In this document: positions 1 to 8,277 of the stretch, in pieces
How positions within the stretch are numbered: position 1 is the stretch's first letter
Layout: every line of letters starts with the position of its first letter
The notes under the pieces: generated by a model
Seen by the model: the letters and a program-made list of their open reading frames with translations, nothing else
Database searches by the model: none
Told to the model about the DNA's origin: nothing
Made by a program: the position numbers and the translations under genes
Source of the DNA: Leptothermofonsia sichuanensis E412
GTDB taxonomy: Bacteria > Cyanobacteriota > Cyanobacteriia > Leptolyngbyales > Leptolyngbyaceae
Assembly (NCBI RefSeq): GCF_019891175.1
Contig: NZ_CP072600.1
Span: 186,001 to 250,000, forward strand
Length of the DNA stretch: 64,000 bases
Direction: 5' to 3'

Positions 1-465
1 TTCCCTGAAATTGAGCGACTCTCGAAATTGGGAATACAGACGGCTCTGGGAGAATCGCTGCGTGTTGGGATTCCAGTTGGTGCCAATGCTGAACTTTAAT
101 GTGCAACGACAGGAACCAATTTGTTTGAGGGTTACTTCCCGATTGGCCTGTATATAGACAAATCGTTGCGTTCTTCCAGATGCTTGATCGACCAGTTTGA
201 TGATTGCGTCATAACCAGTTCCATTGATTACTTTTAAGGTGCCACGACCTTGAGCATTCTGGGGTGACGTGAGGTTTGTGCCGTTGGGCAAAGAACCCGC
301 AGAGCGTTGGGCAATCGGTATGCCTGTGCGTTTTGATGGATTGGATGAGGTGAGCGATCGCGGTAACGGGCTGGCATGAACTTCGGTGTTCAAAACTGCT
401 ATATTGAGTGGCGTTAAAGCCATGACGGTTGCCAGGGCGAGTGGGCGCAATGGGTTCTTGAGCAT
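1..465 (-). CDS. Secreted hypothetical protein, 3' end beyond window
   Basis: The reading frame is open from the ATG at 465 to the left edge (155 codons seen), preceded by an AGGAG ribosome site about 6 nt upstream. The N-terminus is a clear Sec signal peptide: a basic start (MLKNPLRPLA), a hydrophobic stretch and a likely cleavage at VHA-S near residue 32. A Ser/Pro-rich linker follows, then a compact domain from about residue 75 (GTLKVINGTGYDAIIKLVD, then aromatic and basic residues and an Asn-Trp-Asn-Pro turn) that looks like a small beta-sandwich found in cyanobacterial hypothetical proteins. It is the last gene of the minus-strand export operon starting at 5017, 60 bp after the 330-aa repeat protein. 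The function is not known. Exported location is well supported; any link to the exporter is inferred from position. Confidence 0.7.
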   Translation of the reverse strand, partial: MLKNPLRPLALATVMALTPLNIAVLNTEVHASPLPRSLTSSNPSKRTGIPIAQRSAGSLPNGTNLTSPQNAQGRGTLKVINGTGYDAIIKLVDQASGRTQRFVYIQANREVTLKQIGSCRCTLKFSIGTNWNPNTQRFSQSRLYSQFRESLNFRE

Positions 466-525
466 GATGAATCTCCTGATTTTGTAAGGTGATTGTGGGT
501 TGGCTTCAGCCTGGTTAGCAGACGA

Positions 526-1518
526 TTAGCTGGAGGGGAGGCTGGATGCACTCATGGCGGATACTAATTGGTTAAACCAGGGGGCTGGACGCAAGTTCAA
601 AGGCCGTTGGGAAGGTTGCTGCCGTCTACCAGGAAGTGGCTGTCGTCCGCCAGAGCGGAAGGGTCTGGGTGGTTTTCCGGTAGGGTTGGTCAAGCGAGTT
701 GGCGACGGACGGAGGCGAGTGGGGGAAATTCTTGAGGCAGAAGGCTTTTGGGGGCTGGATGGTTGATTAATGGCTACATCCAGATCGACTTTGAGTGGAT
801 TCTGTCCAGTCTGTTGCAACAAGCCAGAGACCAGATCGTTGATGCCATTGATTGCTCCTGGTAGTCTGGTTAAATCGCGGGTGCCCACTCCCCGCAGATC
901 CACATCAACATCGAGCGGTTGCTGCCCTGTCTGTGATTTCGGCGTTTCCAGATCGAAATGCACCGAATTAGGTTTTATATTCAGCTCAATCGTGGCTCCA
1001 TTCAGTCGATTGTTAGTTCCCTGAGCCGTTTGGAGTCGTGCCGGCTGAGAGGATGGCTGATTGGGTTTACTGGATGGATTGGGTTGTCCCAGGGCATTGG
1101 AGACCAGTCCATTGACACCCTCAAAGGCTCCGGTTAATTGGGTCAGATTGTTTGTGCCAATGCCCTGGAGGTTGAGATCAACATCGAGCGATCGCGTTCC
1201 ACCCTTTTGCCTGGGTGTTTCAATATCCAGTTCAATTGAATTGGGTTTAGCGGTGAATTCAACGGTGGCATTTTGTAAATTGATCCCGTTTTTCTGTCTG
1301 GGGTGGGAACCTTGCGTAGCCTGACTGTTAATCCAGTTGCCGATGCGATTGAGCACACTAGAGAAAGGACTGGCATTCCCCGGATTGAGGTTTATCGTGG
1401 AACTACTGTGAGCCACAGGGTGCCCTGAGTTCCCCTGCGCAAAGGGCATTTGACGGAATGTTGACGGGGGTTGAAAACTGGCAGATTGTTGATGAGCGTG
1501 GGAATGATGGGTTCTCAT
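526..1518 (-). CDS. Hypothetical protein with two ~75-residue internal repeats
   Basis: This 330-aa protein starts at an ATG with a strong AAGGAGAA ribosome site. The N-terminus is His/Gln/Ser-rich with no Sec signal and no double-glycine leader. Two related blocks follow, at about residues 82-145 and 172-240. Each has an 'NxxxxxxxKPNSxxxDxETP' segment, then an 'LDVDLxLxGxGTxxLTxLxGAxxGxNxLVS' segment (read as a degenerate pattern). A third partial Asp-rich start (PLKVDLDVAIN) and a Pro/Arg/Ser-rich tail complete it. I do not recognise a family. It sits directly downstream of an ABC exporter with an inactive C39-like domain and a PpiC-like protein. As in type I secretion loci, it is the best local candidate for the exported substrate, but this rests only on gene order. 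Confidence 0.6.
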   Translation of the reverse strand: MRTHHSHAHQQSASFQPPSTFRQMPFAQGNSGHPVAHSSSTINLNPGNASPFSSVLNRIGNWINSQATQGSHPRQKNGINLQNATVEFTAKPNSIELDIETPRQKGGTRSLDVDLNLQGIGTNNLTQLTGAFEGVNGLVSNALGQPNPSSKPNQPSSQPARLQTAQGTNNRLNGATIELNIKPNSVHFDLETPKSQTGQQPLDVDVDLRGVGTRDLTRLPGAINGINDLVSGLLQQTGQNPLKVDLDVAINQPSSPQKPSASRISPTRLRPSPTRLTNPTGKPPRPFRSGGRQPLPGRRQQPSQRPLNLRPAPWFNQLVSAMSASSLPSS

Positions 1519-1577
1519 GAGGGTTCTCCTTGAAAATCAATAAAGTGAAAATCGATAAAGTGTTTATTCGCGAAACC

Positions 1578-1658
1578 GGCGCTGCTGAATAGCAGTATGA
1601 ATTGGAACGAAGTTTCAATTTATACACGCTCTAATTCATACCCAGATTCAGCAATGCC
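1578..1658. repeat. 80-bp MITE-like repeat, copy 1
   Basis: This element begins GGCGCTGCTGAAT and ends ATTCAGCAATGCC, giving imperfect inverted ends, with an internal ATGAATTG-AACGAAGTTTCAA core. It aligns along its length with the copies at 41267-41346 and 62647-62726. It lies between the exporter gene and the 330-aa protein gene. Confidence 0.65.
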
Positions 1659-1667
1659 TCACGAGAC

Positions 1668-4229
1668 CTAAATGGCTGCCTGTTGCTGCTGGTAGAGCAC
1701 CCAGTACGCACCTTTTCGTTGCAATAGTTCTTCGTGGGTGCCCTGTTCTACCAGCACTCCTTTTTCCAATACAAGAATGAGATCGGCTTGCTTGAGCGGA
1801 CTGAAGCGATGGGTAATCATCAGGCAGGTGTGATCGCCCCTCACGTTTTGCAAGTTTTGCATCACCTTCCGTTCCGTTTCGCTGTCGAGGGCACTGGTGG
1901 CTTCATCCAGAATCAGAATCGGCGCATGGGAAAGAAACAGGCGAGACAGCGCCAGCCGTTGCCGTTGCCCACCCGATAGCCCGGTGCCCCGCTCACCAAT
2001 GTAGGTTTCATAGCCGTGAGAAAGTTCGGAAATGAAGTCGTGAGCCGCCGCCATTTGAGCCGCTTCGACCACCTGTTCCGGGCAAATATCGGCATCACCC
2101 AGGGTGATGTTATCCATCACCGAACCACTGAAGAGGTAATCATCCTGTAAGACAATGCTCGTTTGTTTACGGAGGGAAACCAGATTCGCCCCTTTGATGT
2201 CAAATCCGTCAATCAAGACGCGACCAGACTCCGGCTGATACATGCGCTGAATCAGTTTTGACAGAGTGCTTTTGCCAGAGCCACTGCGCCCCACAATGCC
2301 CACAAACATGCCAGGCTTCACGGTGAAGGAAATGCCTTTTAAGACCGCTTCATCCTTTGCCTGGTAGCGAAAAATAACCTGGTCGAAGGTGATGCTTCCC
2401 TGCACAGGAGGCAGCACCAATCCAGTGTCTGCGGCTGCTTCGGGAGCTTCGTTCAAAATGTCACCAAGCCGGTCTACGGAAAGTAACACCTGCTGAAAGT
2501 TTTGCCAGAGTTGCGCCAGGTGAAGTAGTGGCGAAATACAGCGTTCACTCAACATCTGAAAAGCAACCAACTGCCCGACGGTCAACTTGCCTTCAATCAC
2601 CAGGGTTGCACCGACCCACAAAATCAACAGTTCCGAAAGATGGGTCAACAACTCGCCGACATGACCGTCCACATTCGACAGGGTGGATGCCCGAAAGTTT
2701 GAACGGACGTAGCGGGCAAATAACCCTTCCCACCGCTCACGGACCGGCAACTGGGCTGCATGGGCTTTCACCGCATGGATACCGGACACCGTTTCAACTA
2801 AAAAGGATTGACTATCGGCATGACGGTTGAAGGATTCGTTGAGCCAGTTCCGCAGGATGGGGGTGCAGATCCACATCAGTGCCACAAAACCGGGCACAAC
2901 GACCAGACTCACCCCGGTCAGTTTGGGACTGTAAAAGAACATCAGCGTCAGATAGACCACCATGAAAATGGCATCCATCACGACGGTGAGAGCGGTTCCC
3001 GTCAAAAACTGGCGAATGTTTTCCAGTTCCTGCACCCGCGCCACAGTGTCACCGACCCGTCGCGCCTCAAAATAGGCCAGGGGTAACTCCAACAAATGCC
3101 GGAACAATTGGGAGGACAGACCCAGGTCTAAGCGGCGGGCAGTGTGAGTAAACAGAAAAAGCCGCAGGATACCGAGAATGGCTTCAAAAATACCCACCAG
3201 CAGGAGGGCGATCGCCATCACATGCAGGGTTGGAAGGCTATGGTGAACCACCACTTTGTCAATCACAACCTGGGTCAGCATGGGGGTAGCCAGCCCCAGC
3301 AGTTGCAACACCAGCGATGCCAGCAACACTTCACCCAGCAATCGGCGGTACTGCCACACGGCAGGCAAAAACCAGCGCAGGTTAAAGGATTCTGTTTTAC
3401 GAGAGGGTTGCACCAGCCAGAATTGGCCATCCCAAGCGGTTTCTACCAGAGCGCGGGGCAGACTTTCACAGCGTTTGTGGGGATTCAGGGGGTCAGCAAT
3501 TATCATGCGATCGCCCTGCACGTCATACACCACCACCCAATGGTCTCGTTCCCAATGCAACAACGCCGGAAATGATAATTGTTCCAGACCTGCCCAGCAG
3601 AGACGTTGAATAGGGTGCAGTTGCAAACCAATCGTCTCTGCGGCTTCCATCAGATTCGGTGGCGTTTGCCCACGCACCTGCCGCTGCACCTGTGGCAGAG
3701 GAACTGGTGTTTTCAACTGCTGAGTCACCATTGCCAGGCAGGCCGCAACCGTATTCAGGTTGAAGACGTAGGGATAACCCTGAACCGGGTGAGACTGGTT
3801 GAGATCAAAGGGTTGATATTTCCAGCGCAGGGATTCCCAAAATTCCTCAAGTTCCGGGGTTGCTGCGGCTTCCCACAGTTCTGCATCCCACACTACGGCG
3901 ACCACTTCTTTGCTGGCGGCTCTGGCTTTCCAATGACCGGCCAGGTTGAGACAGGCACCCAGCCAGTCTTCCGCTTTCAGCATTTCTTTGTTGCCAGGCT
4001 CCAGGGCAGATTTTCCAGGTTCCTGAACCAATCTCACCCGCCCGGAGAGAACCAGGAATTGACCGCCAGGGTTCTGGCTGGACCAGAGAATTTCGCCAGT
4101 TGTGAATGTCCTGACTTCAGCCCGTTGTCTGAATTGAAGCTGTTGTTGACTGGTTAATAAACTCAGTGGAGGTGTGTGCCAGGACAGGTTCAGAGCGTTA
4201 ATTTTCCATTGTTCAGGTTGAGCAACCAT
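1668..4229 (-). CDS. ABC exporter with cNMP-like and Cys-less C39-like domains
   Basis: This is an 853-aa inner-membrane type I secretion ATPase. The order is a cyclic-nucleotide-binding-like fold (residues ~20-110), a C39-like domain (~135-265), six predicted membrane segments (~295-560) and an ABC ATPase with Walker A GRSGSGKST, signature LSGGQRQR, Walker B ILILDEATSALD and an H-loop His. In the C39 domain the usual D-C-G is N-T-V (near residue 159), so the catalytic Cys is gone, while the His of HWVVVY and the Asp of IADPL remain. By analogy with HlyB's peptidase-like domain it should bind but not cut its substrate. The start at 4229 is chosen because it lies 11 nt after the stop of the PpiC-like gene and has an AGGTGG site; a longer frame reaches 4292 but overlaps that gene. 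Confidence 0.88.
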   Translation of the reverse strand: MVAQPEQWKINALNLSWHTPPLSLLTSQQQLQFRQRAEVRTFTTGEILWSSQNPGGQFLVLSGRVRLVQEPGKSALEPGNKEMLKAEDWLGACLNLAGHWKARAASKEVVAVVWDAELWEAAATPELEEFWESLRWKYQPFDLNQSHPVQGYPYVFNLNTVAACLAMVTQQLKTPVPLPQVQRQVRGQTPPNLMEAAETIGLQLHPIQRLCWAGLEQLSFPALLHWERDHWVVVYDVQGDRMIIADPLNPHKRCESLPRALVETAWDGQFWLVQPSRKTESFNLRWFLPAVWQYRRLLGEVLLASLVLQLLGLATPMLTQVVIDKVVVHHSLPTLHVMAIALLLVGIFEAILGILRLFLFTHTARRLDLGLSSQLFRHLLELPLAYFEARRVGDTVARVQELENIRQFLTGTALTVVMDAIFMVVYLTLMFFYSPKLTGVSLVVVPGFVALMWICTPILRNWLNESFNRHADSQSFLVETVSGIHAVKAHAAQLPVRERWEGLFARYVRSNFRASTLSNVDGHVGELLTHLSELLILWVGATLVIEGKLTVGQLVAFQMLSERCISPLLHLAQLWQNFQQVLLSVDRLGDILNEAPEAAADTGLVLPPVQGSITFDQVIFRYQAKDEAVLKGISFTVKPGMFVGIVGRSGSGKSTLSKLIQRMYQPESGRVLIDGFDIKGANLVSLRKQTSIVLQDDYLFSGSVMDNITLGDADICPEQVVEAAQMAAAHDFISELSHGYETYIGERGTGLSGGQRQRLALSRLFLSHAPILILDEATSALDSETERKVMQNLQNVRGDHTCLMITHRFSPLKQADLILVLEKGVLVEQGTHEELLQRKGAYWVLYQQQQAAI

Positions 4230-4240
4230 CGTCCACCTGC

Positions 4241-5017
4241 CTAGTTGAGCTGTAAGGTCACATCCATTTCCTTTACTTTTTCCATAAGCCACTGCTCAAA
4301 GAGTTCATCTTTGAGTTGGGCTTCCAGTGCTTCATCCAGTTCGGCAGGTTGAAAGGCTTCTACCCGAAAGATGTACCAGCGATCGCCTATCAACAACGGT
4401 CCAATCACATCACCAGGTCGATCTGTCTCGATTGCATCTCGTAACTCATCTGGCAGTTCTCCCTGGCTGAGCGGAACTGCCAGCCCACTGTCGTCGTTAC
4501 CATTGGAATTCATCTGGGAGACAACCAACTGGTCAAATTTAGTTCCCCAATTCAATTTCCGACGCAGGTTTTTTGCCTGGTTTTCAGTTTCGACCCCGAT
4601 CCAGGAGAGAACCACCTGATCCAGAAAGGGTTTGCGCTTCTGAAAGTATTCAGTTAATTGAGGTTGACTGATCTGATTTTTCAAATGGTTCAGTGTCAGA
4701 TTCCAGATAAACTGCTCACGGAAGGTTTCATAGGTGATGCCATAGCTTGCCAGCCAGTCCTGAAAGTCATCGGCATCGGTCAATTCATTCTCAGTGCGAA
4801 AGTCGATCAGGGATTGTTCAATCGTTTCTGCTGGAAGATTGAAGCTTTGTGACGCCTGAGAAAAGTCGCCTTGCGATCGCATCGCTTCCGTCAGGGCATG
4901 CTGGCACATAATATCCAGTAAAAACTCCTGAAATGTACCAGCCATTTGTAAATAATCAATGGCTTGCTTCAAATCAATTGGTTTTTCATTAATCAGTAAT
5001 AGCGTTGGGGATGACAT
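4241..5017 (-). CDS. PpiC/SurA-like peptidylprolyl isomerase protein
   Basis: This 258-aa protein has a helical N-terminal half and a C-terminal parvulin-like segment (about residues 120-235). The latter has conserved-looking patches: LPDELRDAIETDRPGDVIGP and GDRWYIFRVEAFQPAELDE. These match the 'SurA/PpiC' proteins that accompany C39-type and HlyB-type ABC exporters in cyanobacteria. No signal peptide is visible, so it probably acts in the cytoplasm as a holdase for the exported protein. It is the first gene of the minus-strand operon and ends 11 nt before the exporter start. A paralogous protein of the same kind sits in the second export island at 27661-28410. Isomerase activity itself is not shown by sequence. 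Confidence 0.75.
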   Translation of the reverse strand: MSSPTLLLINEKPIDLKQAIDYLQMAGTFQEFLLDIMCQHALTEAMRSQGDFSQASQSFNLPAETIEQSLIDFRTENELTDADDFQDWLASYGITYETFREQFIWNLTLNHLKNQISQPQLTEYFQKRKPFLDQVVLSWIGVETENQAKNLRRKLNWGTKFDQLVVSQMNSNGNDDSGLAVPLSQGELPDELRDAIETDRPGDVIGPLLIGDRWYIFRVEAFQPAELDEALEAQLKDELFEQWLMEKVKEMDVTLQLN

Positions 5018-5416
5018 TGGTAAGACTCCTTGATTAGAAAATGGTTGAATGTTGAAAATTGACAGGCTTAACCTGGCTGCAACCAGAGTTGGAAGCAGAT
5101 TGTTAATCTCGTTAATCTCGTTCTCCAGGCTCAGCCTGGGAACGCCCTTTTAGAGGCTCTGTCTCCTGTCAAGAGCTAGAGGCAAAACCCTGGAATGAGA
5201 GAACGCTGTAATACTGGATGGCTGGTAAAAGAAGCGTTGCTGGTGAATAGAACATTGAGCGAGGCTAAGGGGCTGGCTTGCCATGTTTTCCCTCCCTATG
5301 GCTCCCCCTGATCTGAGGGCTTTTGTGACACTACTTTTTGGCCGTTTTTCCATGTCTGTTGCTTTCGTTTGCAGGGATATTCCATGGAACATCCCCGCAG
5401 AATCCCAGCCAGCGTG
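5018..5416. other. Intergenic region with a CAGGCT...AGCCTGGGAACG palindrome
   Basis: This 399-bp gap lies between two minus-strand genes. It holds an inverted repeat near 5117-5148 (CTCCAGGCTCAGCCTGGGAAC), a motif type scattered in cyanobacterial genomes; a related one is at 58595-58620. The promoter of the PpiC-exporter operon must lie here, but I cannot assign a convincing -10. The only open frame (5150-5392) lacks a ribosome site and recognisable content. Confidence 0.4.
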
Positions 5417-6529
5417 CTAAGACATTCTCTGGTTCTTGTGAAACAACTGAGTAAGTGGGGTTAGCGCCTTCAGATAGTACTGATCGGCCTGTGACGTTTC
5501 TCCCAGGTAGTCGTACATCTTTCCTAATGCCAGCAGTGCCCTGGTTTGCCAGTAGCCATCTGCAATTTCCTGGTAGAGAGCCAATGCCATCTGATAGCAG
5601 CCGATCGCCTCTCTGTACTGCTGCAACGCTTCATGGCACATTCCCAGGTTGTAGGAAGCATCGGCATGATATTGGTGGTTGCCCCAACTCTGGCAAAGGG
5701 CCACTGCCTGCTGGTAATAGCTAATTGCCTGCGAATAAGTCTTCATCGATTGGGAGACATACCCCAATCGAAAGGCAGACTTCGCTGCCCACTCCCGCAC
5801 ATGAAGTTCCTGGTAAAGAGATAGTGCCTGTTGATAGGCAATAATGGCTTCCTGGTTTTGTTGAAGTCTTTCCTGGCACAATCCCAGCCAATAGGAAGCA
5901 TCCGCCTGTGAACGGGGTTCTTTGAGTTGCTGGTAGATACTCTGGCACTGCTGAAAGAATACAATCGCTGCTGAAACTTGTATTTGGTAATATTGCTGTA
6001 TTCCCAGCAAATAAGCCTGATCCGCCTGTGCTAGTAGCAATTGGGGATTCTGGTATGACCACCCATACGGTTGCTCTGGCCACAGACTATAGCAAGACAG
6101 TTGATCGATCTGCTTACGTGCCCGATCAACTCCAGTCCGATCATGGTTGACCTGGGCGATCGCCAGAGACTGTTGATAAGCGTTCAATGCTTGCTGATGT
6201 TCACTCAAAGCCTCATGATTGAATCCCACCCTGTACCAGCAGTTGACTTCACAGATTGGATGATTCGTGCCCTGATAGGCATCGAGTGCCTGTTGAAAGA
6301 ATGCAATCGCCCTCTGATGTTCTTTTTGAGATTCCTGGATTAACCCCAGGTGATACAGCGACTTTGCTTGATTGGGGCGATCGCCGGACTGTTTAGCGCA
6401 TTCCAGAATATCCTCAAAAATCCTGGTAGCTGCATCAGATTGTCGTTGTCTGTATAACCGAAGACCCTGTTGAAATTGTTGATCTACCAGTTCCTGAAAG
6501 TCGCCAGATAATTTCACCTGATCTTCCAT
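5417..6529 (-). CDS. Tetratricopeptide repeat protein
   Basis: This 370-aa soluble protein is built almost entirely of TPR units. Matches to the consensus (for example AKSLYHLGLIQESQKEHQRAIAFFQQAL, given as a pattern) recur about every 40 residues, giving at least eight repeats in two groups, around residues 15-150 and 178-365. The spacing and the Tyr/Gln-rich helices (YQQALSLYQ, YYQQAVALC) suggest a peptide-binding superhelix of the Rapsyn/LGN-like TPR_12 type. There is no signal peptide, no membrane segment and no catalytic domain. It is a single gene transcribed away from the HTH-AAA gene at 6921. The role is probably protein-protein scaffolding; the partner is unknown. Confidence 0.8.
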   Translation of the reverse strand: MEDQVKLSGDFQELVDQQFQQGLRLYRQRQSDAATRIFEDILECAKQSGDRPNQAKSLYHLGLIQESQKEHQRAIAFFQQALDAYQGTNHPICEVNCWYRVGFNHEALSEHQQALNAYQQSLAIAQVNHDRTGVDRARKQIDQLSCYSLWPEQPYGWSYQNPQLLLAQADQAYLLGIQQYYQIQVSAAIVFFQQCQSIYQQLKEPRSQADASYWLGLCQERLQQNQEAIIAYQQALSLYQELHVREWAAKSAFRLGYVSQSMKTYSQAISYYQQAVALCQSWGNHQYHADASYNLGMCHEALQQYREAIGCYQMALALYQEIADGYWQTRALLALGKMYDYLGETSQADQYYLKALTPLTQLFHKNQRMS

Positions 6530-6920
6530 CGTTTTGTACTCCAGTTTGGTAGTTTCGTTTCACCTTTCGTAACCTCATCATGGTTGATGGAAGCAGGAGA
6601 TACCAGACTCAAATAGGCTCAGATTGATCGAGAAAACGGCTCAGATTGACAGGGCGCAAATGAGCCATTTATCAGGGGTTCAGATTATTACAGGAAAGTG
6701 CAGAAAAGTTCAGGAATTACCGTTTTTGCTATTGAAAACTATTTAAGGACTGATTACAGTGTTGATTGACTGGCACAACTTCTGGTAGACCACAGGGCAG
6801 GTTCAGCCGCACGAGGTTGGGGCGTGGAGAGCTGAACTGCATAAGCTACTCAAACCTGGATGTAATTAGATCTGTGAGCCATTTGCTATCGGGACAGCAG
6901 CAACCAAATATGGGGTGCTT
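6530..6920. promoter_or_regulatory. Divergent promoter region with repeated CTCAGATTGA motif
   Basis: This 391-bp gap separates the divergent TPR gene and HTH-AAA gene. Two near-identical direct repeats, GGCTCAGATTGAtcg and GGCTCAGATTGAcag, occur near 6616-6650, and a weaker third copy (GGTTCAGATTAT) follows near 6678. The repeats could bind a regulator such as the downstream HTH protein, but that is speculation. Confidence 0.35.
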
Positions 6921-8231
6921 ATGAGTTATTGGAGTATTTCAGCTACATCGGAGGGACTTGAACGAGTTAGATCCCGAAAAAGGGAGAAAAAAATGACTTA
7001 TGATGAGCTTGTAGATGCTGCTCATGTAGCACGGATTACCATCAGACGTTTTTTGAGTGGTGAGAAGGTCAGCGAAGGAACGATTGAGGCGATCGCAAAA
7101 GCCCTGGAAATAGAACCGGAAGAAATCGTTAATCCAGTTGAGTGGCGAAATCGTAAAGTAGCAAATGCAACGGGAGCATCATTGGAACTGAGTGCTGAAT
7201 CTGAACTTTCACCCATTGAATCTTTCTATGTCAATCGTTCAGATGCTGAGGAGCAATGTTACAACGCTCTTTTACAGCCAGGTGGGATGGTTCGGATCAA
7301 AGCGCCTCAACTGATGGGCAAAACCTGGTTTATTGAAAAGGTGCTATCTCAATTCAACAAAGACGAAAGCTACCGTCGATTAGATCTGGAAATCGACCGT
7401 CATGTGCTGACCAGTCTCAAGGATTTTTACCAGTGGTTCTGCGCGGCTGCCAGTGAAGGATTAGACTTCCCTGTGCAATTAGATACTTACTGGAAAGGAT
7501 TGGCTCCCAATGGAGATATTACGAATTATTTTCAAAAGTATTTATTGAAGCAGATAGCCGATGCCCAGCAATCTTTGATTTTGGTACTTGATAAAGTTGA
7601 TCGCGTCTTTGAGTGCACAAACATTGCCAATGCTTTTTGTGAGTTGCTGCGCGGCTGGTACGAGCAACCGATTAAGGGCAGTGCCCACAACCGGCAAATC
7701 TGGCGTAAACTTCGCCTGGTAATCATCCATTCCACTGAAGTTTACGGTTCTTTAGATATCAACTACTCTCCCCTCGGCGCGGTTGGTACTGACTTTAAGC
7801 TATCAGAGTTTCATGAAAAGCAGGTCCAGGAATTAGTCCAGCGCTACCAACTATCCTGGACGAAGACGGAAATTCACCAACTGATGAACCTGGTGGGAGG
7901 GCATCCCTACCTGGTGCATTTAGCGATCGCCAAAGTTGGGTGCCACACTATTTCATTAGACCAGATTCTGAAGACAGCCCATACCGAGGTTGGAATTTAC
8001 GCCGATCATCTCCGTCAACTCGCAATTGGCTTAGAGCGATCGCCCGAATTAGAAAGTCTGTACAGAGAGATTGTCATGGCCGCTCAACCCGTTCCGCTCA
8101 AGTCAGTGCAGGCTTTCAAACTAGATAGCATGGGGCTAATTCAGATTAAACCCTCTGCTACAGGCGAAAATTTGGCAGCACCCCGTTGTCGCCTTTATGG
8201 TGAATTCTTTTGCAATCACCTGAGTCACTGA
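6921..8231 (+). CDS. HTH (XRE-like) protein with AAA_35-type ATPase domain
   Basis: This protein of about 436 aa starts at the ATG at 6921 (a GTG lies 6 nt upstream). Residues ~12-75 form a Cro/C1-type helix-turn-helix with the signature 'MTYDELVDAAHVARITIRRFLSGEKVS', read as a pattern. After a linker, a P-loop NTPase domain begins near residue 105. Its Walker A is degenerate (APQLMGKTW) and Walker B is LILVLDKVDRVF, followed by 'LVGGHPYLVHLAI', typical of the cyanobacterial AAA-like (AAA_35) family. These proteins resemble STAND switches, but the function is not established. It is followed 46 bp later by a gene with a related AAA domain, so the two probably form one signalling operon. Confidence 0.75.
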   Translation: MSYWSISATSEGLERVRSRKREKKMTYDELVDAAHVARITIRRFLSGEKVSEGTIEAIAKALEIEPEEIVNPVEWRNRKVANATGASLELSAESELSPIESFYVNRSDAEEQCYNALLQPGGMVRIKAPQLMGKTWFIEKVLSQFNKDESYRRLDLEIDRHVLTSLKDFYQWFCAAASEGLDFPVQLDTYWKGLAPNGDITNYFQKYLLKQIADAQQSLILVLDKVDRVFECTNIANAFCELLRGWYEQPIKGSAHNRQIWRKLRLVIIHSTEVYGSLDINYSPLGAVGTDFKLSEFHEKQVQELVQRYQLSWTKTEIHQLMNLVGGHPYLVHLAIAKVGCHTISLDQILKTAHTEVGIYADHLRQLAIGLERSPELESLYREIVMAAQPVPLKSVQAFKLDSMGLIQIKPSATGENLAAPRCRLYGEFFCNHLSH

Positions 8232-8277
8232 ATCGTTTTCAAACCAACCATGTGAGTTCTACAGGGAGGCACCACCT

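Noticed and set aside
5150-5392. 80-codon minus-strand open frame
   Set aside because: No ribosome site, no recognisable composition, overlaps a palindromic repeat region.
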